Below, in pieces: positions 49,020 through 56,757 of a DNA stretch of 64,000 nucleotides. Below the pieces are notes generated by a model that saw only the letters and a list, made by a program, of their open reading frames with translations, did not search any database and had not been told where the DNA came from. Made by a program: the position numbers and the translations under genes. Position 1 is the first letter of the stretch. Every line of letters starts with the position of its first letter. The stretch spans positions 186,001-250,000 of the forward strand of contig DAOKZI010000002.1 of NCBI GenBank assembly GCA_035325705.1. Reading direction: 5' to 3'. The stretch is from Ga0077536 sp035325705. Lineage in GTDB: Bacteria; Pseudomonadota; Gammaproteobacteria; Ga0077536.

Positions 49020-49220
49020 ATGGAAATGGTCCGCGTGAGATCCTCAGCGATCCGTGCCGTCGGCTATGACTCAGCAACTGGTCGAATGCGAATCCAGTTC
49101 ATTGAGGGCAACGCGTACGACTTCTGCAGGGTCCCCGAGTACATCCATGTCGGCCTCATGACGGCCCCTTCCAAAGGCAACTATTTCAACGATCACATCC
49201 GCGACCGATATCAGTGCTGA
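49020..49220 (+). CDS. KTSC domain protein
   Basis: A 66-residue protein consisting of a KTSC domain: RVRSSAIRAVGYDSATGRM, VQF-type strand RIQFIEGNAYDFCRVPEYI, then LMTAPSKGNYFNDHIRDRYQC. The domain is known from the C-terminus of lysyl-tRNA synthetases and from many small stand-alone proteins, often in phage and mobile elements; its role is not known. GGGGGAC precedes the ATG and it starts 17 bases after the previous gene. Confidence 0.85.
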   Translation: MEMVRVRSSAIRAVGYDSATGRMRIQFIEGNAYDFCRVPEYIHVGLMTAPSKGNYFNDHIRDRYQC

Positions 49221-49365
49221 GCGCCTTCAGCGCAACGTCGGCAGTCTTTTCTGACTCTATCTATCGCGGACGCGCTACGGCCCGCCCAGCGCGCCCCTGA
49301 GCCGCAACCCGTCAGCGCCCGGGAAGCGAGCGGAGGTCGCGTCAGGCGCGGCGTGCCGGCGCCCA

Positions 49366-49920
49366 TCAGGGCGGAGTACGCCGGCCGCGCAGGCTCGCGA
49401 TCGTGTCGGCCGCGAACAGCCTGAATCGCGCCAGATCCTCGTGCGTCGCCTCGCCGAGGTAGATCTCGTGGAGCCCGTGCACTTCCTCTCCGAGCAGCAC
49501 GCCGAACCGCTGCAGATCTTCGGCGATGGTCGCGATCAGCGGCCAGTGCGTCGAGATCAGTTCGGCCGCGGCCTGGCGCAGCTCGGCCTCAGAGCGCCGA
49601 CAGTAGGCGAGGTGCTCTTCGGCCAGCCGCTCGTCTGTCTCGGCACCAGCGGCAATCTCAGCCAGCGTCGCGGGGTCATTCGAACGCACGCGCCGCTCGG
49701 CCTCTGCGCCCGCGTAGAGTGAGATCGCAATCGCTTCGTTCCCCTCCGTCGACAAGTCGTCCTGCTCGAGCGTCGAGAGGCGTCCGGCGGTCTTCGTCAT
49801 GTCGTCGTCCACGATGCTGAGCATCGACACCGCGTGGCCCAGCACGAGGTCCGCCGCGGCGTGGCCGGCTTCGTGATATGCGACGTGCCGTGCACTCGGT
49901 AGAGGCTCGAGCGTGTTCAC
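49366..49920 (-). CDS. M41-like zinc peptidase-motif protein
   Basis: A 184-residue protein with the zinc-binding motif H16-E-A-G-H20 (ARHVAYHEAGHAAADLVLGH) as in the FtsH peptidase family M41, but without the AAA domain. The later acidic ligand is not certain, perhaps in the helix ISLYAGAEAERR. Similar small M41-like proteins are common in prophages and islands and uncharacterised. The GTG start overlaps the stop of the upstream membrane protein gene (GTGA). It is the last gene of the minus-strand series. Confidence 0.7.
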   Translation of the reverse strand: MNTLEPLPSARHVAYHEAGHAAADLVLGHAVSMLSIVDDDMTKTAGRLSTLEQDDLSTEGNEAIAISLYAGAEAERRVRSNDPATLAEIAAGAETDERLAEEHLAYCRRSEAELRQAAAELISTHWPLIATIAEDLQRFGVLLGEEVHGLHEIYLGEATHEDLARFRLFAADTIASLRGRRTPP

Positions 49921-50564
49921 GCGGCGGGTCCTTCCTGCTCACCCAGCGACGGGATCCATTGGTTACGCTCGAAGTCGAAGTAGTGCGGCCACGCCGGTAA
50001 ACGTCGGTGCTGGCCAAACTCATCCCAGCACTCGAACTCGACGAAGAGCGTGAGTGCACAAGTTCGCGTGCTCTCCGTTACGGTCGCGCGCATGGTCGCG
50101 AGCGATGTGCTGGCCTTGTCGAGCGCTCCCTCGATCTCAAACCAACCGCGCTGCTCGAATCCGGGGAACAGCAGCCAACGCTGTGTGCCGTCGTACAAAG
50201 CGCCTACGCTGACAGGCTGCCCAGCCACTTTGACATTCAGGTTCAATCGCGCCTTCACCACTTGCATGGTGCCGTTGCTCATCGTCACCATCGTGCGCCC
50301 GCGCGGATGGTCCGAGATCAAGCGCAAGCTCCAGGATACCGGGAGAAGCCCTTCACGCTTCTGTCGCTCGGAGGTGGCGTTGGCCATTCTGTTCGTATCG
50401 AATGCATACCAGAGCAGGACGACCAGCGTGGCCGCAAGGATCCATGCCGACGCGAGGTCCACATACTTATCGCTTGACCATGCCACGACCGTGGTGACGA
50501 TCATCAACACGAACACGATCACGGCGAAGCCAATCAACGCACTTACTTTCAAGTCAACGCGCAT
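49917..50564 (-). CDS. Two-helix membrane protein of unknown function
   Basis: A 215-residue protein with N-terminal helices at about 8-29 (SALIGFAVIVFVLMIVTTVVAW) and 37-54 (ASAWILAATLVVLLWYAF), then a soluble beta-rich domain of about 150 residues (WSLRLISDHPRGRTMVTMSNG ... ALTLFVEFECWDEFGQHRRLP). I do not recognise it. It follows an intrinsic terminator and so probably has its own promoter. It is coupled to the M41-like gene. Confidence 0.6.
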   Translation of the reverse strand: MRVDLKVSALIGFAVIVFVLMIVTTVVAWSSDKYVDLASAWILAATLVVLLWYAFDTNRMANATSERQKREGLLPVSWSLRLISDHPRGRTMVTMSNGTMQVVKARLNLNVKVAGQPVSVGALYDGTQRWLLFPGFEQRGWFEIEGALDKASTSLATMRATVTESTRTCALTLFVEFECWDEFGQHRRLPAWPHYFDFERNQWIPSLGEQEGPAA

Positions 50565-50592
50565 AATCCCCGCCCTTCATCCGCCGGCTAAA

Positions 50593-50617
50593 GAAAAGCC
50601 CCGTACATGCCGGGGCT
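50593..50617 (-). terminator. Rho-independent terminator
   Basis: On the minus strand AGCCCCG / CGGGGCT (50,611-50,617 and 50,597-50,603) with a 7-base loop is followed by TTTTC. It ends the small-gene operon 52,149-50,643. Confidence 0.8.
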
Positions 50618-50642
50618 CCAAGTCTCGCACACTGGCCGCCGG

Positions 50643-50789
50643 CTACCGCTCCTCGAGCACCCTCCTTGCCTCCCGCGCAGCTTCCCGAGACGACACCTGC
50701 CCGGCGATCAATCGACCCAGCAGCGCGCGCCTGGCGGGAGTGTCGGGGCCGTCGCGGTAGACAGCCAGGTCGACTACAACGGCCGTCAT
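50643..50789 (-). CDS. Small protein (48 aa), last of an overlapping series
   Basis: A 48-residue protein with MTAVVVDLAVYRDGPDTPAR at the start and the ending SREAAREARRVLEER. Its ATG overlaps the stop of the upstream gene (ATGA at 50,786-50,789), and its stop lies 26 bases before a terminator. Both facts support it despite its size. No known family. Confidence 0.6.
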   Translation of the reverse strand: MTAVVVDLAVYRDGPDTPARRALLGRLIAGQVSSREAAREARRVLEER

Positions 50790-50974
50790 GCCGGCTCTCC
50801 TGCAGCGATAGACCGGTGCGCTTCGGCCACCAGGCGGTCGAGCGACAGCGTGCCGGCGCGCCAGTCGGTGACGAGCTGGTCGTAGCGAGCCGGTTCCAGC
50901 AGGTCGAGCAGGAGCACGGCGAGCAGGTCCTGTCGGCGGTCCGGCGGGAGGCGGGTGAAGTGCGGGGTGGTCAT
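50786..50974 (-). CDS. Small protein (62 aa)
   Basis: A 62-residue helical protein (DLLAVLLLDLLEPARYDQLV, then SLDRLVAEAHRSIAAG). It has ATGA overlaps with both neighbours, so it is translated in series with them. Unknown function. Confidence 0.6.
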   Translation of the reverse strand: MTTPHFTRLPPDRRQDLLAVLLLDLLEPARYDQLVTDWRAGTLSLDRLVAEAHRSIAAGEPA

Positions 50975-51177
50975 GGCTGCAGCGTCTCCATCATCTCGGC
51001 AACAGCCCGCAGCTTCGTCTGTACCAGCGCCGTCAGCATGTCGCCAGCACGGTCCGGCGAGAAACTACCTTCGGGCCAGTCGTGCCGGTCGCGTTCGGAG
51101 AGGAATCCGATCACGGTCTCGGCGTCGAGCAGGGCGTCGTCGATCTGTCGCAGTTGCTCCGCAGTGATGATGCTCAT
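50971..51177 (-). CDS. Small protein (68 aa)
   Basis: A 68-residue, mostly helical protein (EQLRQIDDALLDAETVIGFL, later LTALVQTKLRAVAEMMETL). ATGA overlaps at both ends. Unknown function. Like its neighbours it may have arisen by duplication of short helical hairpins. Confidence 0.6.
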   Translation of the reverse strand: MSIITAEQLRQIDDALLDAETVIGFLSERDRHDWPEGSFSPDRAGDMLTALVQTKLRAVAEMMETLQP

Positions 51178-51422
51178 TGCGCGACCCCCTCTTCAGCCGC
51201 CAGCCATGCCGGCGAATCGAAACGATCGCGCAGGTCGGCCAGCGTCCTGTCGGCTTCGTTGATCGCGACGGCCAGCAGCTCGACGGCAATAGCGGCCGGG
51301 TCGTCGTCCAACCTGCGCTCTTGAGGTATCGCCTCGATTACATCGAAGTGCTCGGTCACCAGCCGGGACGCAGCGACCACGGCTTCGGACAGCTGCTGCG
51401 CAATGGTTAGCAGGCGGGTCAT
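51174..51422 (-). CDS. Small protein (82 aa)
   Basis: An 82-residue helical protein (LLTIAQQLSEAVVAASRLVT, then AIAVELLAVAINEADRTLAD). The ATG at 51,422 is chosen over an upstream start because it makes an ATGA overlap with the preceding gene. Unknown function. Confidence 0.6.
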   Translation of the reverse strand: MTRLLTIAQQLSEAVVAASRLVTEHFDVIEAIPQERRLDDDPAAIAVELLAVAINEADRTLADLRDRFDSPAWLAAEEGVAQ

Positions 51423-51622
51423 GCTGCACCTCCCGTCGGCTTCCCCTTCGCAATCTCGTGGTCCAGCGCGTTGATGCACAGGTCCAGCGTGCGGAACACG
51501 CCGAGTTCGGCCTCTTCGTTGAACGCCTCCGTCATGTCGACGCTCTGGAGCATGAACAGGATATTGCGGACGTTGATAAGCGTCTGCCCGCTGACGCCGT
51601 CTATCAGGGTGTTGGTGCTCAT
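51419..51622 (-). CDS. Small protein (67 aa)
   Basis: A 67-residue protein (NVRNILFMLQSVDMTEAFNE and LGVFRTLDLCINALDHEIA) with ATGA overlaps on both sides. The two-helix layout recalls its neighbours. Unknown function. Confidence 0.6.
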   Translation of the reverse strand: MSTNTLIDGVSGQTLINVRNILFMLQSVDMTEAFNEEAELGVFRTLDLCINALDHEIAKGKPTGGAA

Positions 51623-52149
51623 GACCGCACCTCCAACTCAGCGATGATCGCCTCCGCTTCCTGCAGCTCGATCACCGCACGCTCGCCCGCATCCTTTCGC
51701 GCAGCCAGTTCCTCGCGTACCCGCTTCGAAAGCGCGGCGAGGCTCTCCCGGCCCCATCCGTGCACCATGGCAGCGGCTTGCTGAAACTCCCGCAGGCGCT
51801 CCAGTGGGTCTTTAGGCGCCGGTGCGGGCTCGGCTGCCAGCGCGGGATTCGGGCGCTCGCGAAAGCGGGTGTAGATGTACTGCCCGAAGTCCTCAAGCTG
51901 CCGCGCGTAGTCCTCCAGGACGTAGCCAATCCCTCGCGGCGTGAAGTCTCCGAGGTGGTTTGGCGGAACCGTCAGCGCGTCGCTGAGCGCCATGAGGCGG
52001 GGCACCAGCAGGCCGAGGCTGTTCACGACGTCGAGCGCGTCTTTATCACTCGTCTCGCCGGCGGAGATTTGCCACCAGTCTGGGGCGCGGTACGGAAGAG
52101 TGGCGTCCTCGTCGGTGTCGACTTCTGGGTTCTGGATCTGGTCGTTCAT
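51619..52149 (-). CDS. Hypothetical phage-type protein (176 aa), first of the small-gene operon
   Basis: A 176-residue acidic helical protein. After a polar N-terminus comes APDWWQISAGETSDKDALDVVNSLGLLVPRL, and the C-terminal third is a coiled coil (DPLERLREFQQAAAMVHGW ... VIELQEAEAIIAELEV). The ATG at 52,149 has AGGAA upstream and is preferred to the upstream start. It leads six genes joined by ATGA overlaps down to 50,643. No family recognised. Confidence 0.6.
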   Translation of the reverse strand: MNDQIQNPEVDTDEDATLPYRAPDWWQISAGETSDKDALDVVNSLGLLVPRLMALSDALTVPPNHLGDFTPRGIGYVLEDYARQLEDFGQYIYTRFRERPNPALAAEPAPAPKDPLERLREFQQAAAMVHGWGRESLAALSKRVREELAARKDAGERAVIELQEAEAIIAELEVRS

Positions 52150-52264
52150 TGCGTAGTTCCTCGGTATGGCGGAGGAGGCCACGCGCAAGAGTCCCCAGGT
52201 ACGGGATAGAATGGGCAGCAGTCATCGTGGGCAGCCTCCTCCAAGGTTGCTTCGGTGATTAGGG

Positions 52265-52292
52265 CCCGGCGGGTGTCTCACCACCCGCCGGG
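52265..52292. repeat. 11-bp hairpin in the divergent control region
   Basis: CCCGGCGGGTG / CACCCGCCGGG (52,265-52,275 and 52,282-52,292, loop 6). The region 52,150-52,519 lies between the divergent small-gene operon and the AlpA-like gene and must hold both promoters. The hairpin is too far from any stop to be an obvious terminator and may be an operator. Nothing else is recognised there. Confidence 0.5.
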
Positions 52293-52519
52293 ACCGCCTT
52301 CATAGAGTGCGCCCGCCGCCCCCTGCCTGACAAGTCCCTGCGAGATGCCCGTCAGCGCTACGGAGACGGCCACCACGCCGCGCAGCCGCCCGCCGCTACT
52401 ACCCCACAGCCCTGGGTGCCGCTCGTGATGCGCTATGCGCCTTGGCGGCGCTCTGACCGGCTGTCGACGCCCCCGGCCTCCTCGCCTACAGTTTCCGGGA
52501 GCCCTGCGGAGGCAACGCC

Positions 52520-52846
52520 GTGACCGAATCCCCGAACATCGCCGGCAAGGACTATCTGACGCGTCAGGAAGCGGCGCACTACGCCTGCGTGTCCGTCCGC
52601 CATTGGGACAGTGTGCGGCGGCTTTACGGGATTGCAGGCATCCCTTGGGCCGGTAAGGTCGTGTTTCGGCGGGGCGACATACAGCGTGCGATTGAACAAG
52701 CGGCGGCCGGCGGAACCACGCCGCCGAGGCCTCCACCGGAACGCCCCGATCCGAGTCGTGACCGGCGGTCTAACGAGGAGCGGTCGCCACCGCCACGAGA
52801 ACGAGAACAAGAGCGGCCACGAAAGCAGCAAGCACGGCAACAGTGA
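52520..52846 (+). CDS. AlpA/excisionase-type helix-turn-helix protein
   Basis: A 108-residue protein. Residues 12-62 (YLTRQEAAHYACVSVRHWDS ... GKVVFRRGDIQRAIEQ) look like the small winged HTH of AlpA/Xis proteins, which control satellite and prophage excision. The C-terminal 45 residues are Pro/Arg/Gln-rich and probably disordered. GTG at 52,520 with CGGAGG upstream. It is the only plus-strand gene in the core of the element. Its end overlaps the convergent membrane protein gene by 77 bases. Confidence 0.7.
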   Translation: MTESPNIAGKDYLTRQEAAHYACVSVRHWDSVRRLYGIAGIPWAGKVVFRRGDIQRAIEQAAAGGTTPPRPPPERPDPSRDRRSNEERSPPPREREQERPRKQQARQQ

Positions 52847-53270
52847 TCCGCCACTTGCGGTCCGTCAACTTCGCGTTGTGTTCCTCGTGCTTCGCGAGGA
52901 AGTGGATGAGATCGAGTTGAAACTGCGCCGGCGCCAAGTGCAGCCACCCCTCGCACAACGGTTCGGCCGCGATCATTCGAACACGCCCATGTAGCAGGCC
53001 GACGCATGCAAGGACAACGGCCGCAGTTGCCAGCGTGACCGCCGACCAGAACACGGGCGACAGCAGTACGGCCTTGGTGCCCTGAATCGCCAGGGCGCAG
53101 ACGAAACTGACGAGCGCCGTACACGCGGTCATCGCGTTCTGCAGCCGTCCGTTCATGCCGTCCACGCGCTGAGCAACCGCAGCCGCCGAGTTCAGCGCGA
53201 TCGCGTACGCGAGCCCGATCGACGGAAACTTCGATTCAAGGTCGACGGTATCAGAATTCGGCGTGTCCAT
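52770..53270 (-). CDS. Membrane protein of unknown function (166 aa)
   Basis: Three hydrophobic segments are seen at about 47-65 (MTACTALVSFVCALAIQG), 71-93 (SPVFWSAVTLATAAVVLACVGLL) and 143-162 (VAVLAAFVAALVLVLVAVA), with a charged helix between the last two (FLAKHEEHNAKLTDRKWR). The layout resembles the TIR-paired membrane protein but the sequences do not match. Its 3' end overlaps the convergent AlpA-like gene. It may be superinfection-related; function unknown. Confidence 0.6.
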   Translation of the reverse strand: MDTPNSDTVDLESKFPSIGLAYAIALNSAAAVAQRVDGMNGRLQNAMTACTALVSFVCALAIQGTKAVLLSPVFWSAVTLATAAVVLACVGLLHGRVRMIAAEPLCEGWLHLAPAQFQLDLIHFLAKHEEHNAKLTDRKWRITVAVLAAFVAALVLVLVAVATAPR

Positions 53271-53378
53271 CGTTCAATCTCACTCTCGCTGTTCGCGCAC
53301 CGCACGTTACAACGCAACTCGCGATCTCAGAAGCCCGACACGTTGTGCGGTTCTCAGTCGAGATGCGCGGTTAAGGAA

Positions 53379-53894
53379 TCATCGGCTCTGACGTTCGAGT
53401 TCCAGCCGCCGGCGGCGCAGGTCGGTGCGCCAGTGCGCCGAGCGGGACGCGTCGACCGCCTGTACGGCGACTGTCGAGCCCGGCCGTTCAAACGGCGTGA
53501 CCACCAGCGCGCGCAGCTGTGCGCGCTTCACAGTGCGGATTCGGACGCCGTTCTCGGTCGACCATGCGTCCTCGAGGACGGCCATGCCGATGTCGACGCC
53601 GCGGACTGCGCCGGTTTCGACCAGGTTCACGAGATCAGCGGCGAACTGCGTGGCGGGCAGGTCGATGCTGTACCGCAACTGCCCGTTGATCTCGCTGACG
53701 CGCATCGTTGAGGCGCGCACGCGGCCGAGAACTCGCTCGGACCACAAGGCCGCCACACTGCCAACCACGCCGTTCCTGAAGGCGCCAGGCGCAAGGATCT
53801 CGCGGCCGTAGGCAGTGTCGATGGCGGTCCCGAGGCGGACCGCAATGCCGACGAGCTGCAGGGCCTTGCCGGCGCGCGTCAGGTGCAGGTTCAT
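53379..53894 (-). CDS. HK97-family prohead protease
   Basis: A 171-residue protein resembling phage prohead serine proteases that trim the scaffold during capsid assembly: GIAVRLGTAIDTAYGREILAPGAFRNGV at 16-43, LWSERVLGRVRASTMRV with the usual position for a catalytic His replaced or not evident in this copy, and VRGVDIGMAVLEDAW with a Ser/Asp-rich strand. Normally the family has H and S residues in NHD and SIGF motifs; here they read SER and DIG, so activity may be lost. The ATG overlaps the preceding gene (ATGA). No major capsid gene is found next to it. Confidence 0.65.
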   Translation of the reverse strand: MNLHLTRAGKALQLVGIAVRLGTAIDTAYGREILAPGAFRNGVVGSVAALWSERVLGRVRASTMRVSEINGQLRYSIDLPATQFAADLVNLVETGAVRGVDIGMAVLEDAWSTENGVRIRTVKRAQLRALVVTPFERPGSTVAVQAVDASRSAHWRTDLRRRRLELERQSR

Positions 53895-54094
53895 GCGACC
53901 CCTAGCTGCCGCCGCGCGGCTTCGAGTTCATGCGGCGTGGCGAAGTACTTCCACTGGATGACCATCGTCTTCAACTCGGCATCCATGTCGTCCGTAACCG
54001 CCGGGAACACGCCGGTGCGCAGCGCCTCGGCCAGCCAGGCCGGCAGCGGCTCGCGCTTCCTGTTCCGCCGGACACGCCTAGGCATATCTGCCAC
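53891..54094 (-). CDS. Small protein (67 aa) between terminase and protease genes
   Basis: A 67-residue basic-then-acidic protein (RRVRRNRKREPLPAWLAEAL, then DDMDAELKTMVIQWKYFATP). GTG start overlapping the end of the small terminase gene by 17 bases, and an ATGA overlap with the protease gene. Unknown; possibly a packaging accessory. Confidence 0.55.
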   Translation of the reverse strand: MADMPRRVRRNRKREPLPAWLAEALRTGVFPAVTDDMDAELKTMVIQWKYFATPHELEAARRQLGVA

Positions 54095-54413
54095 CTAGCC
54101 CAGGCGGGCGCGGGTCGGGATCGGGCGTGCCGTCGAGGCCGATCTCGCGGACCATTCGAGCGAACGCCAGGCGCGCGTCACGCTCGATCGCGACGGCCGG
54201 GTGCGGACGGGGTTCGTTGAACCGATTGCGGTACGTAGCGCCCTCGGCGGCCACTTGCTCGCGGGCCTGGACACAGCGATCCCAGGCTTCGCCAGCAAGC
54301 GTCAGCAAGCGCAGGTGATGCGACTCAAGTTCGAAGTCGGCGGCCACCTGCGACCACCAGCGGCGGGTCGTCGCGGAGAGGTGAGCCGGAGCTTTGGGGG
54401 TGCGTTTGCTCAT
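54078..54413 (-). CDS. Phage small terminase subunit, P27 family
   Basis: A 111-residue protein typical of P27-type small terminases, which recognise phage DNA for packaging: APAHLSATTRRWWSQVAADFELESHHLRLLTLAGEAWDRC, then AIERDARLAFARMVREIGLD. The length is usual. There is no large terminase in the element. Satellites use such a subunit to redirect the packaging of a helper phage, and that is the likely role here. Confidence 0.82.
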   Translation of the reverse strand: MSKRTPKAPAHLSATTRRWWSQVAADFELESHHLRLLTLAGEAWDRCVQAREQVAAEGATYRNRFNEPRPHPAVAIERDARLAFARMVREIGLDGTPDPDPRPPGLGGRYA

Positions 54414-54507
54414 GGGTCAGAAGTTGATTGAACCGGGGATGTCGCCAAGCGCGTGAACCTGTGTGGTCGGTCTAAGCCCACAAGGCTCTGTAGTTTTTTT
54501 GCCACCC

Positions 54508-54891
54508 CTACCCGATCGCAATCGCCTGCTCGAACAGCAGCTCGCCCCACCGCGCGATGCCATCCTCGGCTTCGGGGTCAGGGGCCTCGCGCCAAACGAC
54601 GGGCACGATGGTGTTGCCGATGACGATCCCGTCGTGCTGTTCGTCTTTGGCCTTCGCCAGTTCGAACACGGCGCCCGCGGCCTGCAAGCGCCAGAGGTCG
54701 GCTCTCTCGACCGCGACGACATCGCCCACTTCGACACCGCGCCAGGCGCGCAAGACCAACACGTGCGGCCAGCGACGGTTCGCACGGTCGATCTCCGACC
54801 ACTTCACGCTGTTCGGCATGCGGCTGGTCGTCTTCTGCGGCATGCGACCGATGAGACCTTCCAACGTGTAATCCTGCGCCTGCTCAGTCAT
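54508..54891 (-). CDS. Hypothetical phage-type protein (127 aa)
   Basis: A 127-residue protein (QDYTLEGLIGRMPQKTTSRM, HVLVLRAWRGVEVGDVVAVE, IVIGNTIVPVVWREAPDPEAE) with mixed strands and an acidic tail. ATG at 54,891 with GGAGAAAGAG upstream; a longer upstream frame crosses a terminator and is rejected. Unknown family. It begins a new transcription unit that continues to the terminase gene. Confidence 0.6.
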   Translation of the reverse strand: MTEQAQDYTLEGLIGRMPQKTTSRMPNSVKWSEIDRANRRWPHVLVLRAWRGVEVGDVVAVERADLWRLQAAGAVFELAKAKDEQHDGIVIGNTIVPVVWREAPDPEAEDGIARWGELLFEQAIAIG

Positions 54892-54908
54892 GTCTCTTTC
54901 TCCGTGAT

Positions 54909-54945
54909 AAAAAGCCCCGCCACTCACGCACCGTGTGCGGCGGGG
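54909..54945 (-). terminator. Rho-independent terminator of the replication operon
   Basis: On the minus strand CCCCGCC / GGCGGGG (54,939-54,945 and 54,915-54,921) with a 17-base partly paired loop is followed by TTTTT. It separates the long replication operon from the terminase unit. Confidence 0.82.
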
Positions 54946-54989
54946 AGTACCGACGACGTGAGGAGCGTCGCCCGTCGCTGCGTGATCGT

Positions 54990-55508
54990 TCATGCCGCCG
55001 TCCGGTGCCGACCCAGGTCCGCGCGCTGGGCCTGCAGCCGTTCCTCTTCGAATTGCCGTACCAGCGCACGCAACTGGTAGCCCGTGACGCGGCCGTGCGA
55101 ATCGAGATGGCGGGCCGCGTGGCACAGCGCATCGACGTGGGCCGCCAGGTAGTCGTGCACGCGGGCGCGGGCTTGGATGTAGAGCGGGTCCGCCTCGAGC
55201 ACGTGATTCACACCAAGGCGGCAGCCGGTGATCTGCTCGATGGCATCACGCGCTTGCTCTCGATCGAGGCGAGACACACATCGCGCCACGGTGTAGACAA
55301 GTTGCTCTCCGACCCCACCGGCAACCGCGATGAGCAGCCGCTCGCCTGCGTCCGCGCCGGGTGTGAACTCGAAGCGGCCGCTGTCCGCGCCGGTGAGTTC
55401 GACGAGCGCGACCAGGCTTGCGGTCAGGCCGTCCACGACGAGCGCATGCGCTGTCTCGTGGATCGCAATCGCGCCGGGCGGCGAGGTGTCGTTCACGCCC
55501 ACGCCCAT
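54990..55508 (-). CDS. Second HExxH-type protein (M41-like)
   Basis: A 172-residue protein with H17-E-T-A-H21 (AIAIHETAHALVVDGL) near the N-terminus, like the protein at 49,366 (HEAGH at the same place). Helices follow with VAGGVGEQLVYTVARCVSRL and DREQARDAIEQITGC. Two related small zinc-motif proteins in one element suggest a duplicated or paired function. It overlaps the coiled-coil gene upstream by 16 bases and ends just before a terminator. Confidence 0.65.
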   Translation of the reverse strand: MGVGVNDTSPPGAIAIHETAHALVVDGLTASLVALVELTGADSGRFEFTPGADAGERLLIAVAGGVGEQLVYTVARCVSRLDREQARDAIEQITGCRLGVNHVLEADPLYIQARARVHDYLAAHVDALCHAARHLDSHGRVTGYQLRALVRQFEEERLQAQRADLGRHRTAA

Positions 55509-56293
55509 CGCGCGCCCACCTGCGAACGGCGCTGCTGGCGGAGGACCGACTGTGCGCGCGCGTCGAGCAGGGAAACGGCAGACCAGCTGCGCGCAACCAT
55601 CGCCCAGCCTTGCGAACCGCCGTTCATGTCGGCACGGCTGATCTGGCCGTTCTTCACCTGCATGAACGTCGCGAAGGTCGCGGTCTCGCGCACTGTGGGC
55701 GGCACGGCTTTCTCATCGATGACGCCGGCGTAGGCCGCGAGCGCGAGGTACGTCGCAAGGAGGCTATAGTCGTCCGACGGGTCGCCGATTGCCGCCAGAC
55801 CCAGCGGGCCACGTTCGTCGCGCGGCCACTTGATCCCGGCCGCCTGCATAGTGGCGTCGAGCTCGATCGCCTCGGCCTGAAGGGCTGCCAGCTCGGCGAC
55901 GACCTTTGCCGTGCGACCGAAGAGGTCGCGCACGGCCGGTGCCATGGATTCGACTGCGGCATCGTGCGCCAGGCGATGGGCCTGCTCGAGCGCCTGTTCG
56001 GCGAGCTTGATGGCGTCCTGCACGATCGACAGTTCGCGGCGCAGTTGTTCGAGCTGCGTGCGGCTCGGCATGTCACGGGCGGCCTGCTGGGGCTCGCCGC
56101 CGTCGAACACTGCCAGTACCGCGGCCTGGTGGTCGCTGACGTTCGCGGTCTGACTGGTGGCCTCGATGTCCGCGCGGATGGTCGCCGCCTTGGCGCGCAG
56201 GTCGGCCAGTCGTGCCTTGGCGGCGACGACGTCGGGATGATCCGCGACGCGCGACATCTCGGTCTTCGGGTTGCGCTTCATTTTGTGCAGCAT
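55493..56293 (-). CDS. Coiled-coil protein of unknown function (266 aa)
   Basis: A long helical protein with two coiled-coil segments: about 20-50 (AAKARLADLRAKAATIRADI) and 80-160 (RTQLEQLRRELSIVQDAIKLAEQALEQ is seen here in parts). The C-terminal part is globular (YSLLATYLALAAYAGVIDE, TFATFMQVKNGQISRADMNG). No family recognised. It could be a scaffold or a recombination accessory, but position in the replication operon gives no firm hint. Confidence 0.6.
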   Translation of the reverse strand: MLHKMKRNPKTEMSRVADHPDVVAAKARLADLRAKAATIRADIEATSQTANVSDHQAAVLAVFDGGEPQQAARDMPSRTQLEQLRRELSIVQDAIKLAEQALEQAHRLAHDAAVESMAPAVRDLFGRTAKVVAELAALQAEAIELDATMQAAGIKWPRDERGPLGLAAIGDPSDDYSLLATYLALAAYAGVIDEKAVPPTVRETATFATFMQVKNGQISRADMNGGSQGWAMVARSWSAVSLLDARAQSVLRQQRRSQVGARWAWA

Positions 56294-56340
56294 GGTTCTC
56301 TGTCCTTTCGTCGGTTTCGCGGTCGTGCCGCGGTTATCGT

Positions 56341-56736
56341 TCAGGTGTTCTTCAGCGCCTGGCGCGCGCGAGTGTCGAGCGCGTCGAGCTGCCGGGCACG
56401 AGCCGGGCTGTCGGGCTCGGACAGCGCGCGGGTCAGCGCGAGGGCGATCTCGCTCTGCAGTCCCGGTCGCAGGCTCCGCGACTCGCGTACAGCGGCCAGC
56501 GTGCTGCGGGCGGAAGCCTCGATCGCCTGGCGCCCGTCTGGCAGGTCATAGATCGTTCGGCGCTCGAGGCGGTCAGCGAACTCGGCGCCCTGATGCCGCG
56601 AGCGGCGGGCTGAGCCGTACTCTGCGTCGATGACGTCCTGCGGCAGCAGCTCGTCGAGCACCTGCTTCTGTGCCTTGCGCATTGATGCCTCCAGGCGTTC
56701 GGCGAGCGAGAAGATTTTCGGGTCCATGTACCGCAT
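56341..56736 (-). CDS. Hypothetical protein (131 aa)
   Basis: A 131-residue helical, charged protein (IFSLAERLEASMRKAQKQVL, YDLPDGRQAIEASARSTLAA, SPARARQLDALDTRARQALKN). ATG 56,736 or 56,727. No recognised family. It lies within the replication operon, 21 bases after the previous gene. Confidence 0.5.
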   Translation of the reverse strand: MRYMDPKIFSLAERLEASMRKAQKQVLDELLPQDVIDAEYGSARRSRHQGAEFADRLERRTIYDLPDGRQAIEASARSTLAAVRESRSLRPGLQSEIALALTRALSEPDSPARARQLDALDTRARQALKNT

Positions 56737-56757
56737 AGGGCCTTTTTTTCTGTTTTG

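Noticed and set aside
52278..52736. Minus-strand 152-codon frame over the AlpA-like gene
   Set aside because: Arg/Pro-rich shadow composition, no ribosome site and overlap with the better supported AlpA-like gene on the other strand. Its last 40 codons look somewhat protein-like but are not enough.
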